Shown here piece by piece: positions 36,670 through 45,188 of a DNA stretch of 64,000 nt. How positions within the stretch are numbered: the stretch's first letter is position 1; every line of letters starts with the position of its first letter. A program made the position numbers and the translations under genes. The DNA is from Streptomyces sp. 1222.5. GTDB lineage: Bacteria > Actinomycetota > Actinomycetes > Streptomycetales > Streptomycetaceae. The notes beneath the pieces are model-generated. The model was given only the letters and a program-made list of their open reading frames with translations, was not told the origin of the DNA and did no database searches. The stretch covers positions 2,914,001 to 2,978,000 of the forward strand of contig NZ_FNSZ01000001.1 in the NCBI RefSeq assembly GCF_900105245.1, given 5' to 3'.

Positions 36670-37038
36670 CCGCCCCCCTCGTATGCCCTCCCCGCGTACC
36701 ACCCTAGTCAGCGCCCGGTCCTCGCCCCGGTCCGCCCATGGCGGCGCGCCCTGGCTCAAACCCTCTCGCCGGCCCGCCGGTTCGCATACCGAACATGAAC
36801 ATCCGGTCAACGGAGTATTTCTGGCCAAATTCGTGACGCGGTCCTGACAGGTCCGGTGATTCCTGTCACTCTTCCCTGGCCGACTCACAGCAACCCCACA
36901 GCTGACGCACGTCTTGCGTGAGCCGGCTCCGCACCTGCACGAGGTTCCGCGCAACGCCCTGTTCTGCCCGGACGTCTTCAACCCACCGTCCGGTCTCCCC
37001 TGGCCGCGCGACCCGCGGTCATGCAGAAGGAGTCAGTG
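36670..37038 (+). promoter_or_regulatory. Upstream region of the first M4 protease, with inverted repeat TGACAG-N12-CTGTCA
   Basis: This 369-base gap has no gene. At 36845-36868 it contains the inverted repeat TGACAG-N12-CTGTCA, preceded by GGTCC-type sequence and a GGCCAAATTC segment. The promoter of the next M4 protease has an equivalent arrangement (39216-39240), including the flanking GGTCCTGACA and TGTCACTCT. Shared preservation in two promoters that otherwise differ suggests a regulator-binding site or a promoter element common to both proteases. The repeat ends 170 bases before the start codon, leaving a long leader. Confidence 0.6.
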
Positions 37039-39090
37039 TTGAGAAGCAATTCCTCTCGCGGACGCACCTCCCACACCCCGCAGCGCACCCTCACGCACCG
37101 CCGCACCGCCACCGTCGCCCTCGCCGGCGTCGCCGCCCTGATCGCCGCCGCCGTCCAGACGGGCGCGGCCAGTGCCGCACCGGCGAAGCCGCAGGCCGGC
37201 AAGGCCGATCCGGCCCATGTCGCCGTCAAGCTCAGCCCCTCGCAGCGCGCCGAGCTGCTGCGCGACGCCGACGCCGCGAAGGCCGCGACCGCCCGGTCCA
37301 TCGGCCTGGGCGGCAAGGAGAAGCTGGTCGTCCGGGACGTCGTCAAGGACGCCGACGGCACGACCCACACCCGCTACGAGCGCACCTACGGCGGTCTGCC
37401 GGTGCTCGGCGGCGACCTCGTCGTGACCGCCAGATCGGGCAAGACGATGGACGTCGTCAGAGCCACGAACGCCACGCTGACGGTCCCGGGCCTCACCCCG
37501 GCCGTGGCGAAGGCCACCGCCGAGAAGCAGGCCGTGCGACGCGCGAAGGCGCTCGGCGGCACGAAGTCGGCCGCGGACAGCGTCCGCAGGGTCATCTGGG
37601 CGGCGGACAGCAAGCCCGTGCTGGCGTACGAGACGGTCGTCGGCGGCCTCCAGGACGACGGCACCCCGAACCGGCTGCACGTGATCACCGACGCCACGAC
37701 CGGCAAGAAGCTCTACGAGTACCAGGGCATCGACACGGGTGTCGGCAACACCCAGTACAGCGGGCAGGTCACGCTGACCACGACCCAGTCGGGATCGACG
37801 TACACGCTCACCGACGGGGCGCGCGGCAACCACAAGACGTACAACCTGAACCACGGCTCCTCGGGCACCGGGACCCTGTACTCGCAGAACAACGACACCT
37901 GGGGCAACGGCACCAACTCCAACGCCGCCACCGCGGGCGCGGACGCCCACTACGGTGCCGCGGTCACCTGGGACTTCTACAAGAACACCTTCGGCCGGAG
38001 CGGCATCAAGAACAACGGTGTCGGCGCCTACTCCCGCGTCCACTACGGAAACTCGTACGTCAACGCCTTCTGGGACGACGGCTGCTTCTGCATGACGTAC
38101 GGCGACGGCTCCGGCAACGCCAAGCCGCTGACCGCCATCGACGTCGCGGGCCACGAGATGAGCCACGGCGTCACCTCCAACACCGCGGGCCTGAACTACA
38201 GCGGTGAGTCCGGCGGCCTCAACGAGGCCACCAGCGACATCATGGGCACCGGCGTGGAGTTCTACGCCAACAACTCCACCGACGTCGGAGACTACCTCAT
38301 CGGCGAGAAGATCGACATCAACGGCAACGGCAGCCCGCTGCGCTACATGGACAAGCCCAGCAAGGACGGCGCGTCCAAGGACAGCTGGTACTCGGGCATC
38401 GGCGGCGTCGACGTGCACTACTCGTCGGGCCCCGCGAACCACTTCTTCTACCTGCTGAGCGAGGGCAGCGGCACCAAGGTCATCAACGGTGTCACCTACA
38501 ACTCGCCGACCGCGGACAACCTCCCGGTCACCGGCATCGGCCGCGACAAGGCGCTGCAGATCTGGTACCGCGCGCTGACCACCAAGTGGACGTCCACCAC
38601 CAACTACGCGGGCGCCCGCACCGGCACCCTCGCGGCGGCCGGCGAGCTGTACGGCACCACCAGCGCCGAGTACAAGGCGGTGCAGGACGCCTGGGCGGGC
38701 GTCGGGGTCGGCTCGCGCTCCGGTGGCGGGGGCGGCGGCGGCACGTCGTACGAGAACACCACCCCGGTGTCGATCCCGGACAACGGGCCGGCCGTCACCT
38801 CGAACATCACGGTCTCCGGCCGGACCGGCAACGCGCCGAACAACCTTCAGGTGAGCGTCGACATCTCGCACACCTGGCGGGGCGACCTGGTGATCGACCT
38901 CGTCGGACCGTCGGGCACCTCGTACCGCCTGAAGAGCTTCAGCGGCTCCGACTCGGCGGACGACGTGAACCAGACCTTCACGGTCAACGCCGCCGCGGAA
39001 TCGGCCAATGGGACCTGGAAGTTGAAGGTGCAGGATCAGGCCACCTATGACACGGGAACGATCAACAGCTGGAAGCTGACGTTCCCGTAA
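37039..39090 (+). CDS. Secreted M4 (thermolysin-like) metalloprotease with P-domain
   Basis: A 683-residue exported zinc neutral protease. Parts in order: signal peptide with a long charged n-region (to about 50, ending AASA), an FTP/PepSY propeptide (to about 230), the catalytic domain with the zinc motif HEMSH at residues 372-376 and the third ligand Glu in GGLNEATSD, then a Gly-rich linker (SGGGGGGG) and a C-terminal P-domain of about 110 residues (ISHTWRGDLVIDLVGPSG). The start is TTG 37039, six bases after AAGGAG; GTG 37036 is an alternative but too close. Tandem with a paralog that lacks the P-domain. Confidence 0.94.
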   Translation: MRSNSSRGRTSHTPQRTLTHRRTATVALAGVAALIAAAVQTGAASAAPAKPQAGKADPAHVAVKLSPSQRAELLRDADAAKAATARSIGLGGKEKLVVRDVVKDADGTTHTRYERTYGGLPVLGGDLVVTARSGKTMDVVRATNATLTVPGLTPAVAKATAEKQAVRRAKALGGTKSAADSVRRVIWAADSKPVLAYETVVGGLQDDGTPNRLHVITDATTGKKLYEYQGIDTGVGNTQYSGQVTLTTTQSGSTYTLTDGARGNHKTYNLNHGSSGTGTLYSQNNDTWGNGTNSNAATAGADAHYGAAVTWDFYKNTFGRSGIKNNGVGAYSRVHYGNSYVNAFWDDGCFCMTYGDGSGNAKPLTAIDVAGHEMSHGVTSNTAGLNYSGESGGLNEATSDIMGTGVEFYANNSTDVGDYLIGEKIDINGNGSPLRYMDKPSKDGASKDSWYSGIGGVDVHYSSGPANHFFYLLSEGSGTKVINGVTYNSPTADNLPVTGIGRDKALQIWYRALTTKWTSTTNYAGARTGTLAAAGELYGTTSAEYKAVQDAWAGVGVGSRSGGGGGGGTSYENTTPVSIPDNGPAVTSNITVSGRTGNAPNNLQVSVDISHTWRGDLVIDLVGPSGTSYRLKSFSGSDSADDVNQTFTVNAAAESANGTWKLKVQDQATYDTGTINSWKLTFP

Positions 39091-39117
39091 ACCGCACGCC
39101 AAAGCCGCACGAACACA

Positions 39118-39152
39118 AGGCCGTTCGAGGGTCCCGTGCCCTCGGGCGGCCT
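39118..39152 (+). terminator. Terminator after the first M4 protease gene
   Basis: A 14-base-pair stem, fully paired if two G-U pairs are allowed (AGGCCGTTCGAGGG with CCCTCGGGCGGCCT), has a seven-base loop 27 bases past the stop codon. Confidence 0.82.
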
Positions 39153-39215
39153 CTGTTCACATAGCCGCAACATGTATCGGACAGTCGCCTTTCGGCCAAC
39201 ATCACTTCAGGGTCC

Positions 39216-39240
39216 TGACATGTACGCGCCCCTGATGTCA
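39216..39240 (+). promoter_or_regulatory. Inverted repeat TGACAT-N13-ATGTCA upstream of the second M4 protease
   Basis: This is the counterpart of the repeat at 36845-36868. It is preceded by GGTCC, followed by CTCTC, and has a GGCCAACATC segment about 22 bases upstream, matching GGCCAAATTC at the first promoter. It ends 94 bases before the GTG start of the second protease. Confidence 0.6.
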
Positions 39241-39334
39241 CTCTCTCTCCACCCGCCGCAGCACAGCAACTTCACCACCCCACACCCGGACGGCATCCCC
39301 ACGCCGGACGGACTCCCCACAAGAAGGAGCTTCT

Positions 39335-40996
39335 GTGAGCCCCCTCTACGCGCGTCACAAGCGCACCACCCTGGCCGTCGCCACCGCCGTCGCGGCCGGA
39401 GCCCTCCTCTCCACCGGTCTGACCACGACCGCCTCGGCCCAGACGCCGGCCGGATCGGCCGCCGCGAAGCCGCTCGCCGCGGCCCCGACCACGCTGTCGG
39501 CCGCCGCCCGCACCACGCTGATCCAGAAGGCGCAGGCCGGCGCCGCCGGCACCGCGCAGCGCATAGGCCTCGGGGCCAAGGAGAAGCTGGTCGTCAAGGA
39601 CGTCGTGAAGGACGTCGACGGCACCGTGCACACCCGCTACGAGCGCACCTACGCGGGCCTGCCCGTGCTCGGCGGCGACCTGGTCGTCCACACGGCCAAG
39701 TCCGGCAAGGCCGAGGGCGTCACCAGAGCGAACAAGTCCGCCATCAAGCCGGCCTCGCTCAAGCCTCGGATCTCCGCCGCCAAGGCCGAGAAGCAGGCGG
39801 TGTCCGCCGCCAAGACCCTCGGCTCCGCCAAGTCCGCCGCGGACGGCGCGCGCAAGGTGATCTGGGCCGGCTCCGGCACGCCCGTCCTCGCCTACGAGAC
39901 GGTCGTCGGCGGCCTCCAGGACGACGGCACCCCGAACCAGCTGCACGTCGTCACCGACGCCACCACCGGCAAGAAGCTCTACGAGTACCAGGGCATCGAG
40001 AACGCGACCGGCACCGGCAAGAGCCTGTACTCGGGCACCGTCAGCCTCACCACCAACCTGTCGGGCTCGACGTACCAGCTGTACGACACCACGCGCGGCG
40101 GTCACAAGACCTACAACCTGGCCCACAAGACGTCGGGCACCGGCAGCCTGTTCACGGACGCCGACAACGTCTGGGGCACGGGTGCGGCCTCCAGCTCCTC
40201 GACGGACCAGACGGCCGCCGCGGACGCCGCCTACGGCGCCCAGGAGACCTGGGACTTCTACAAGAGCACCTTCGGCCGGAGCGGCATCAAGAACAACGGT
40301 GTCGGCGCCTACTCCCGCGTCCACTACGGCAACTCGTACGTGAACGCCTTCTGGGACGACAGCTGCTTCTGCATGACCTACGGCGACGGCTCGTCCAACA
40401 CCCACCCGCTCACCTCGCTGGACGTGGCCGGCCACGAGATGAGCCACGGCGTCACATCCAACACCGCGGGCCTGAACTACAGCGGTGAGTCCGGCGGCCT
40501 CAACGAGGCCACCTCGGACATCTTCGGCACGGGTGTGGAGTTCTTCGCGAACAACTCCTCCGACGTCGGCGACTACCTCATCGGCGAGAAGATCGACATC
40601 AACGGTGACGGCACCCCGCTGCGCTACATGGACAAGCCCAGCAAGGACGGCGGCTCCGCCGACTCCTGGTCGTCCACGGTCGGCAACAAGGACGTGCACT
40701 ACTCGTCCGGCGTCGCGAACCACTTCTTCTACCTGCTCGCCGAGGGCAGCGGTTCGAAGACGATCAACGGCGTGACCTACAACTCGCCGACTTCCAACGG
40801 CTCCACCGTCACCGGCATCGGCCGCGCCAAGGCGCTGCAGATCTGGTACAAGGCGCTGACCACGTACATGACGTCGACGACCAACTACAAGGCCGCCCGC
40901 ACGGCGACCCTGAACGCGGCGTCCGCGCTGTACGGCTCCACCAGCACCGAGTACAAGACGGTCGCCGCGGCCTGGTCGGCGGTCAACGTCAGCTAG
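39335..40996 (+). CDS. Secreted M4 (thermolysin-like) metalloprotease
   Basis: A 553-residue paralog of the preceding protease: signal peptide (about 1-36, ending ASA before QTPAG), propeptide (to about 225) and M4 catalytic domain with HEMSH at residues 367-371 and GGLNEATSD. It ends at the catalytic domain and lacks the P-domain. The two catalytic domains are almost identical over long stretches, including GRSGIKNNGVGAYSRVHYG, indicating a tandem duplication or ongoing gene conversion. The start is GTG 39335 with AAGGAG seven bases upstream. Followed by an 18-bp hairpin. Confidence 0.94.
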   Translation: MSPLYARHKRTTLAVATAVAAGALLSTGLTTTASAQTPAGSAAAKPLAAAPTTLSAAARTTLIQKAQAGAAGTAQRIGLGAKEKLVVKDVVKDVDGTVHTRYERTYAGLPVLGGDLVVHTAKSGKAEGVTRANKSAIKPASLKPRISAAKAEKQAVSAAKTLGSAKSAADGARKVIWAGSGTPVLAYETVVGGLQDDGTPNQLHVVTDATTGKKLYEYQGIENATGTGKSLYSGTVSLTTNLSGSTYQLYDTTRGGHKTYNLAHKTSGTGSLFTDADNVWGTGAASSSSTDQTAAADAAYGAQETWDFYKSTFGRSGIKNNGVGAYSRVHYGNSYVNAFWDDSCFCMTYGDGSSNTHPLTSLDVAGHEMSHGVTSNTAGLNYSGESGGLNEATSDIFGTGVEFFANNSSDVGDYLIGEKIDINGDGTPLRYMDKPSKDGGSADSWSSTVGNKDVHYSSGVANHFFYLLAEGSGSKTINGVTYNSPTSNGSTVTGIGRAKALQIWYKALTTYMTSTTNYKAARTATLNAASALYGSTSTEYKTVAAAWSAVNVS

Positions 40997-41012
40997 CCGC
41001 ACCCCGGGGCTC

Positions 41013-41050
41013 GGGCGGTACCCGGGAGGAAGTCCTCCCGGGTACCGCCC
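41013..41050 (+). terminator. Strong terminator after the second M4 protease gene
   Basis: Two perfectly complementary 18-base arms (41013-41030 and 41033-41050) are centred on AG, so the real loop would be slightly larger. It lies only 14 bases before the start codon of the next gene. Confidence 0.85.
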
Positions 41051-41064
41051 TACCCTTGTGACCC

Positions 41065-41586
41065 ATGTCCTCGGCGCCCTTCACCTACGAGCCGGTCGGA
41101 GCGACCCGCAACGACCTGGCCTTCTGCCCGCCCGGCTTCCGCCCGCTGCTGGTGCGCACCCGGCTCGGCGAAGGACAGCGGCTCTTCCAGCGGGCCGCCG
41201 AGGCGGTCCTCACCTGGGAGATGCACCGCGCGCTCGGCGTGGGCATCGACGCGGGCGCGGAGCGCGCGGCCCCCGGCGTCGACGTCACGGTCACGCTGGC
41301 CGGCATCGTCAAGGCCCCCTGCCGCGTCATCTGGACGGCCGAGGATCCCCGCCGGGCCGGCTGGGCGTACGGCACGCTGGAGGGCCACCCCGAGTGCGGC
41401 GAGGAGGCCTTCGTGGTCGACCGCACGGGCGACGGCACGGTATGGCTCACGGTCGCCGCCTTCAGCCGCCCGGCCAAGTGGTACGCCCGCGCCGGCGGCG
41501 CCGCGACCCGCGGCCTCCAGCACGCCTACGCCCGCCGCTGCGGAACGGTCCTCCGCCGCCTGTGCGCCGACGCGGACGAAAGCTGA
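41065..41586 (+). CDS. DUF1990-family protein
   Basis: A 173-residue soluble protein of the DUF1990 family, START-like beta-rich proteins of unknown role. Typical features are the start FTYEPVGATR, EGQRLFQRAAEAVLTWEMHRALG, and GTLEGHPECGEEAF with the following FSRPAKWYARAGG. There is no Shine-Dalgarno sequence: the ATG follows TACCCTTGTGACCC, in which TACCCT could be a -10 box placing the transcript start at or next to the ATG. It may thus be leaderless. It lies 14 bases after the terminator of the preceding protease gene, so it must have its own promoter. Confidence 0.82.
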   Translation: MSSAPFTYEPVGATRNDLAFCPPGFRPLLVRTRLGEGQRLFQRAAEAVLTWEMHRALGVGIDAGAERAAPGVDVTVTLAGIVKAPCRVIWTAEDPRRAGWAYGTLEGHPECGEEAFVVDRTGDGTVWLTVAAFSRPAKWYARAGGAATRGLQHAYARRCGTVLRRLCADADES

Positions 41587-41769
41587 GGCCACTCGTCCTC
41601 ACGACGCCTTCACTCCGCCGTTCGACGTGCTCACCACCGTGCTCTGCTCGCTTCGACCAGCAGGTATGCACCATCGCGATGGTTTACCCGCCGCCCTGAG
41701 GCAGCACCGGCGGATGTGCGCCAGGACCCAGAACCTCAGGTTCGTCCGCCCCGACCCGGACCGGTACTG

Positions 41770-42195
41770 ATGACCCCTCCCCTGCAAGCACCCTCACCAA
41801 CCGCTTCCGCCGCCACCGTCGCCCGGCGGCGGGGTCTGCTGCTCGTGCCGTTGCTCGTGGTCGTCTCGGCGGGGCTGCTGGTGGCGCGGCTGGCCTGGGA
41901 CGCGGACACGTTCCAGGACTGCCGCTACCTCGGACCCTCGGCCCGGATGTACGTCACCTCGTGGGCCGGTCTCGCCTGCTCGGTGAGCGCGGTGGTCGTC
42001 TACGTCGCGCTGCGCCGCACCGCGCGACGGCGCGGGCTCCCCGCGGGTGCGGGACGGCAGCACGGACTGGCCGCGGCCGCCGCGGTACTCGGCCTGGTGC
42101 TGTCCCTCGCACTGCTGGCGACCGTCTACTGGCTGTACTCCGCGGATCCCGCCGGTGGCGGTGACTGTTCGGGGATGCGGCTGATCCTGCCGTAG
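41770..42195 (+). CDS. Small membrane protein, unknown function
   Basis: A 141-residue protein with three membrane helices (about 22-42 LLLVPLLVVVSAGLLVARLAW, 62-80 and 100-122). Two cysteines flank the outer segments (FQDCRYLG and GGDCSGMRL) and may form an extracytoplasmic disulfide. I do not recognise the family. ATG 41770 is taken as the start; a GTG 18 codons upstream is possible. The 183 bases before it hold no clear gene or repeat. It ends just before a hairpin shared with the convergent glgP. Confidence 0.65.
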   Translation: MTPPLQAPSPTASAATVARRRGLLLVPLLVVVSAGLLVARLAWDADTFQDCRYLGPSARMYVTSWAGLACSVSAVVVYVALRRTARRRGLPAGAGRQHGLAAAAAVLGLVLSLALLATVYWLYSADPAGGGDCSGMRLILP

Positions 42196-42199
42196 GCGG

Positions 42200-42231
42200 C
42201 TGCGAGGCCGTTCGGGGGGACGGCCTCGCAG
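42200..42231. terminator. Bidirectional terminator between the membrane protein gene and glgP
   Basis: A perfect 12-bp stem (CTGCGAGGCCGT with ACGGCCTCGCAG) and an eight-base loop lie between two convergent genes, four bases past one stop and seven before the other. Confidence 0.88.
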
Positions 42232-42238
42232 TCCTTCG

Positions 42239-44857
42239 TCACCTCAGCAGGACGCCCGCTCCCTCCACCACGTCCTCCGCCGGGACGGCCACCAGGCCGA
42301 GTTCCGCGCCGGAGGCGAGGAGGCGGTGGGCGGGGAGGACGCGGACCGTGTAGCCGTAGGGGCCGGTGCGGTCCAGGGACAGGGGGCCCTCGTACAGGCA
42401 GCGGCCCTCCAGGTCGGGGGCGCCGACCGGCTTCAGCGGGACGATCGTGGCGTCCGTGATCCGGTCCTCCGCGTCCACCCGGCCGGACACCGCCTGCACC
42501 TCGACGTCCTCCGGGGCCAGCTCGCCGAGGGCCACCCGCACCCGCAGCCCGACGGTCGTGCCCAGCTCCGCGGTGGCCGTCGTCGCGGTCGTCTCGACGT
42601 GGCCGACGCCCACCCCGGGCCAGGCGGCCCGCACCCGGGACTTCCACTCGGCCAGGTCCCGCGCGGTGTCCGGGGTCAGCGCCCGGTGAGCCTGCGCGGC
42701 GGGCGCGTAGAGCCGGTCGACGTACTCCCGCACCATGCGCCCGGCCAGCACCTTCGGCCCGAGCAGGGTGAGGGTCTGCCGGACCATCTGGATCCACCGG
42801 TCGGGCAGTCCGCCCCGGCCCCGCTCGTAGAAGCGCGGGGTCACCCGCTGCTCCATCAGGTCGTACAGGGCCGCCGCCTCGATGTCGTCCCGGCGGTCGG
42901 CGTCCGTGCCCGCGCCGTCCGCGGTCGGGATGGCCCAGCCGAAGTCCGGCCGGAACCATTCGTCCCACCAGCCGTCCAGCACCGAGAGGTTGAGGCAGCC
43001 GTTGAGGGCCGCCTTCATGCCGGAGGTGCCGCACGCCTCCAGCGGGCGCAGGGGGTTGTTCAGCCAGACGTCGCAGCCCGGATAGAGGCTCTGCGCCATC
43101 CCCATGCCGTAGTCGGGCAGGAAGACGATCCGGTGCCGCACCCGCGGGTCGTCCGCGAACCGCACCAGCTCCTGGACGAGCCGCTTGCCGCTGTCGTCCG
43201 CCGGGTGCGCCTTGCCCGCGACCACGATCTGCACCGGCCGTTCCGGATGCAGCAGCAGCTCCATCAGCCGGTCCCGGTCGCGCAGCATCAGCGTCAGCCG
43301 TTTGTACGACGGCACGCGCCGGGCGAACCCGATCGTCAGGACGTCCGGGTCGAGGACCCCGTCGATCCAGCCCAGCTCCGCGTTCCCCGCACCGCGCTGC
43401 CGCCAGGACGCCCGCAGCCGCTCCCGCACCTCCAGCACCAGCCGCTCGCGCAGGGTGCGGCGCAGCTCCCAGACCTCCTGGTCCGGGATGTCCGCGACCG
43501 AGTCCCAGCGTTCGGTACCGCCGACGGTGAGCGCGTCCTCGGCCCGCTGGGCGCCGATCTGCCGGGCGCCGAGCCGCAGCACCTCCGGCGCCACCCAGGT
43601 CGGGGCGTGCACCCCGTTGGTCACGGAGGTGATCGGCACCTCCTCGGGATCGAATCCCGGCCACAGACCGGCGAACATCTCCCGGCTGACCTGACCGTGC
43701 AGCAGCGACACCCCGTTGGCCCGCTGGGCCAGCCTGAGACCCATCACGGCCATGTTGAACAGGTTGGGCTCGCCTCCCGGGTAGGTCTCCATGCCGAGCG
43801 CCAGGACGCGCTGCACGTCGATGCCGGGCAGTTCCGCGTCCGGCCCGAAGTGCCGGGCGACCAGCTCGCGGTCGAAGCGGTCGATGCCGGCCGGGACCGG
43901 GGTGTGCGTGGTGAACACGGTCCCCGCCCGCACGGCCTCCAGCGCCGAGTCGAAGTCCAGCCCCCGTTCGCACAGTTCGGCGATCCGCTCGAGCCCGAGG
44001 AAGCCCGCGTGGCCCTCGTTGGTGTGGAAGACCTCCGGCGCCGGGTGCCCGGTGAGCCGGCAGTACGTCCGCACCGCCCGGACACCTCCTATGCCGAGCA
44101 GCATCTCCTGGAGCAGCCGGTGCTCGCTGCCGCCGCCGTACAGCCGGTCGGTGACGCCGCGTTCGCCGAGGTCGTTCTCCTCCACGTCCGAGTCGAGCAT
44201 CAGCAGCGGCACCCGGCCCACCTGCGCCAGCCAGATCCGGGCGTGCAGCGCCTTGCCGCCGGGCAGGGCGAGGGAGACCTGGGCGGGGGTGCCGTCGGTG
44301 TCCTTGAGCTGGGTCACGGGCAGCTCGTTGGGGTCGAGCACCGGGTAGTGCTCCTGCTGCCAGCCGTCGCGTGACAGGCTCTGCCGGAAGTACCCGTGCC
44401 GGTACATCAGCCCGACCCCGATCAGCGGTACGCCGAGATCACTGGCCGCCTTCAGGTGGTCCCCGGCGAGGATGCCGAGGCCGCCGGAGTACTGCGGCAG
44501 CGCGGCCGTGATGCCGAACTCCGGCGAGAAGTAGGCGACGGCGGCGGGCAGCCCGTCGGCCTGTGTCTGATACCAGCGGTCGCCGGTCAGATAGTCGTCC
44601 AGGTCGTCGGCGACCGCGGTCAGCCGGCGCAGGAACCGCCGGTCGTCGGCCAGTTCGGCCAGCCGGGCCGGCCGAACCGTGCCCAGCAGCCGTACCGGGT
44701 CGCCCGCGGCGGCGGCCCATGCCTCGGTGTCGACGGACTGGAAGAGGTCGCGCGTTTCCGCATGCCAGGACCAGCGCAGGTTGCGCGCCAGGTCGCTCAG
44801 CGGCCGGAGGGGGGCGGGGAGCACGGGACGGACGGTGAACCGACGGATCGCCTTCAC
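42239..44857 (-). CDS. glgP: Alpha-glucan (glycogen) phosphorylase, DUF3417-containing
   Basis: GT35 PLP enzyme that phosphorolyses alpha-1,4-glucans to glucose-1-phosphate. The 872-residue protein belongs to the actinobacterial form with an N-terminal DUF3417 segment (about 15-125, LRPLSDLARNLRWSWH). The PLP lysine is in CGTSGMKAALNG. Other landmarks are PQYSGGLGILAGDHLK, HTNEGHAGF and RRVPSYKR. The start is GTG 44857 with GAGGTGG six bases upstream. It is divergent from glgE, so breakdown and synthesis of alpha-glucan share one 331-base control region. Confidence 0.95.
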   Translation of the reverse strand: MKAIRRFTVRPVLPAPLRPLSDLARNLRWSWHAETRDLFQSVDTEAWAAAAGDPVRLLGTVRPARLAELADDRRFLRRLTAVADDLDDYLTGDRWYQTQADGLPAAVAYFSPEFGITAALPQYSGGLGILAGDHLKAASDLGVPLIGVGLMYRHGYFRQSLSRDGWQQEHYPVLDPNELPVTQLKDTDGTPAQVSLALPGGKALHARIWLAQVGRVPLLMLDSDVEENDLGERGVTDRLYGGGSEHRLLQEMLLGIGGVRAVRTYCRLTGHPAPEVFHTNEGHAGFLGLERIAELCERGLDFDSALEAVRAGTVFTTHTPVPAGIDRFDRELVARHFGPDAELPGIDVQRVLALGMETYPGGEPNLFNMAVMGLRLAQRANGVSLLHGQVSREMFAGLWPGFDPEEVPITSVTNGVHAPTWVAPEVLRLGARQIGAQRAEDALTVGGTERWDSVADIPDQEVWELRRTLRERLVLEVRERLRASWRQRGAGNAELGWIDGVLDPDVLTIGFARRVPSYKRLTLMLRDRDRLMELLLHPERPVQIVVAGKAHPADDSGKRLVQELVRFADDPRVRHRIVFLPDYGMGMAQSLYPGCDVWLNNPLRPLEACGTSGMKAALNGCLNLSVLDGWWDEWFRPDFGWAIPTADGAGTDADRRDDIEAAALYDLMEQRVTPRFYERGRGGLPDRWIQMVRQTLTLLGPKVLAGRMVREYVDRLYAPAAQAHRALTPDTARDLAEWKSRVRAAWPGVGVGHVETTATTATAELGTTVGLRVRVALGELAPEDVEVQAVSGRVDAEDRITDATIVPLKPVGAPDLEGRCLYEGPLSLDRTGPYGYTVRVLPAHRLLASGAELGLVAVPAEDVVEGAGVLLR

Positions 44858-45188
44858 ATTCCACCTCGGGACGCGTTGCCAGGTGAGACGCACGGCGTTG
44901 TGCGTCTCGTCGTCACCCTCGACGGTAGTGGTTACCCGGGCGTCGGTGGGGGACTCCCCGGCGGGGGTGTCGGGGCGTCAAGCCGCGGTCACCGGGCACT
45001 CGGAGAAAAGGGGCCGGTCTTGTGTGTGGACGTACGCGTGAGTAGTTAACAAAGTGCCGGATTGCCCACCCGAACCGGGTGGGAAGGCTCCTCCGGTACA
45101 CACCCCACAGGCGTCACCCAGCACCACCGCAGGACCCACCTCCCCACAGCCATCCGCCACACCGACGTTGACGCGGACAGGAGCGGTC
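44858..45188. promoter_or_regulatory. Divergent glgP/glgE control region with candidate glgE promoter
   Basis: No gene is present. A candidate promoter toward glgE is TTGTGT (45020-45025), 17 bases, TAGTTA (45043-45048), which would leave a leader of about 135 bases. The short AT-rich GAGTAGTTAACAAAG stretch stands out from its surroundings. I find no convincing palindromic operator. Confidence 0.45.

Noticed and set aside
41587..41769. A small gene in the gap between the DUF1990 and membrane protein genes
   Set aside because: Short frames on both strands lack ribosome sites and protein-like composition.
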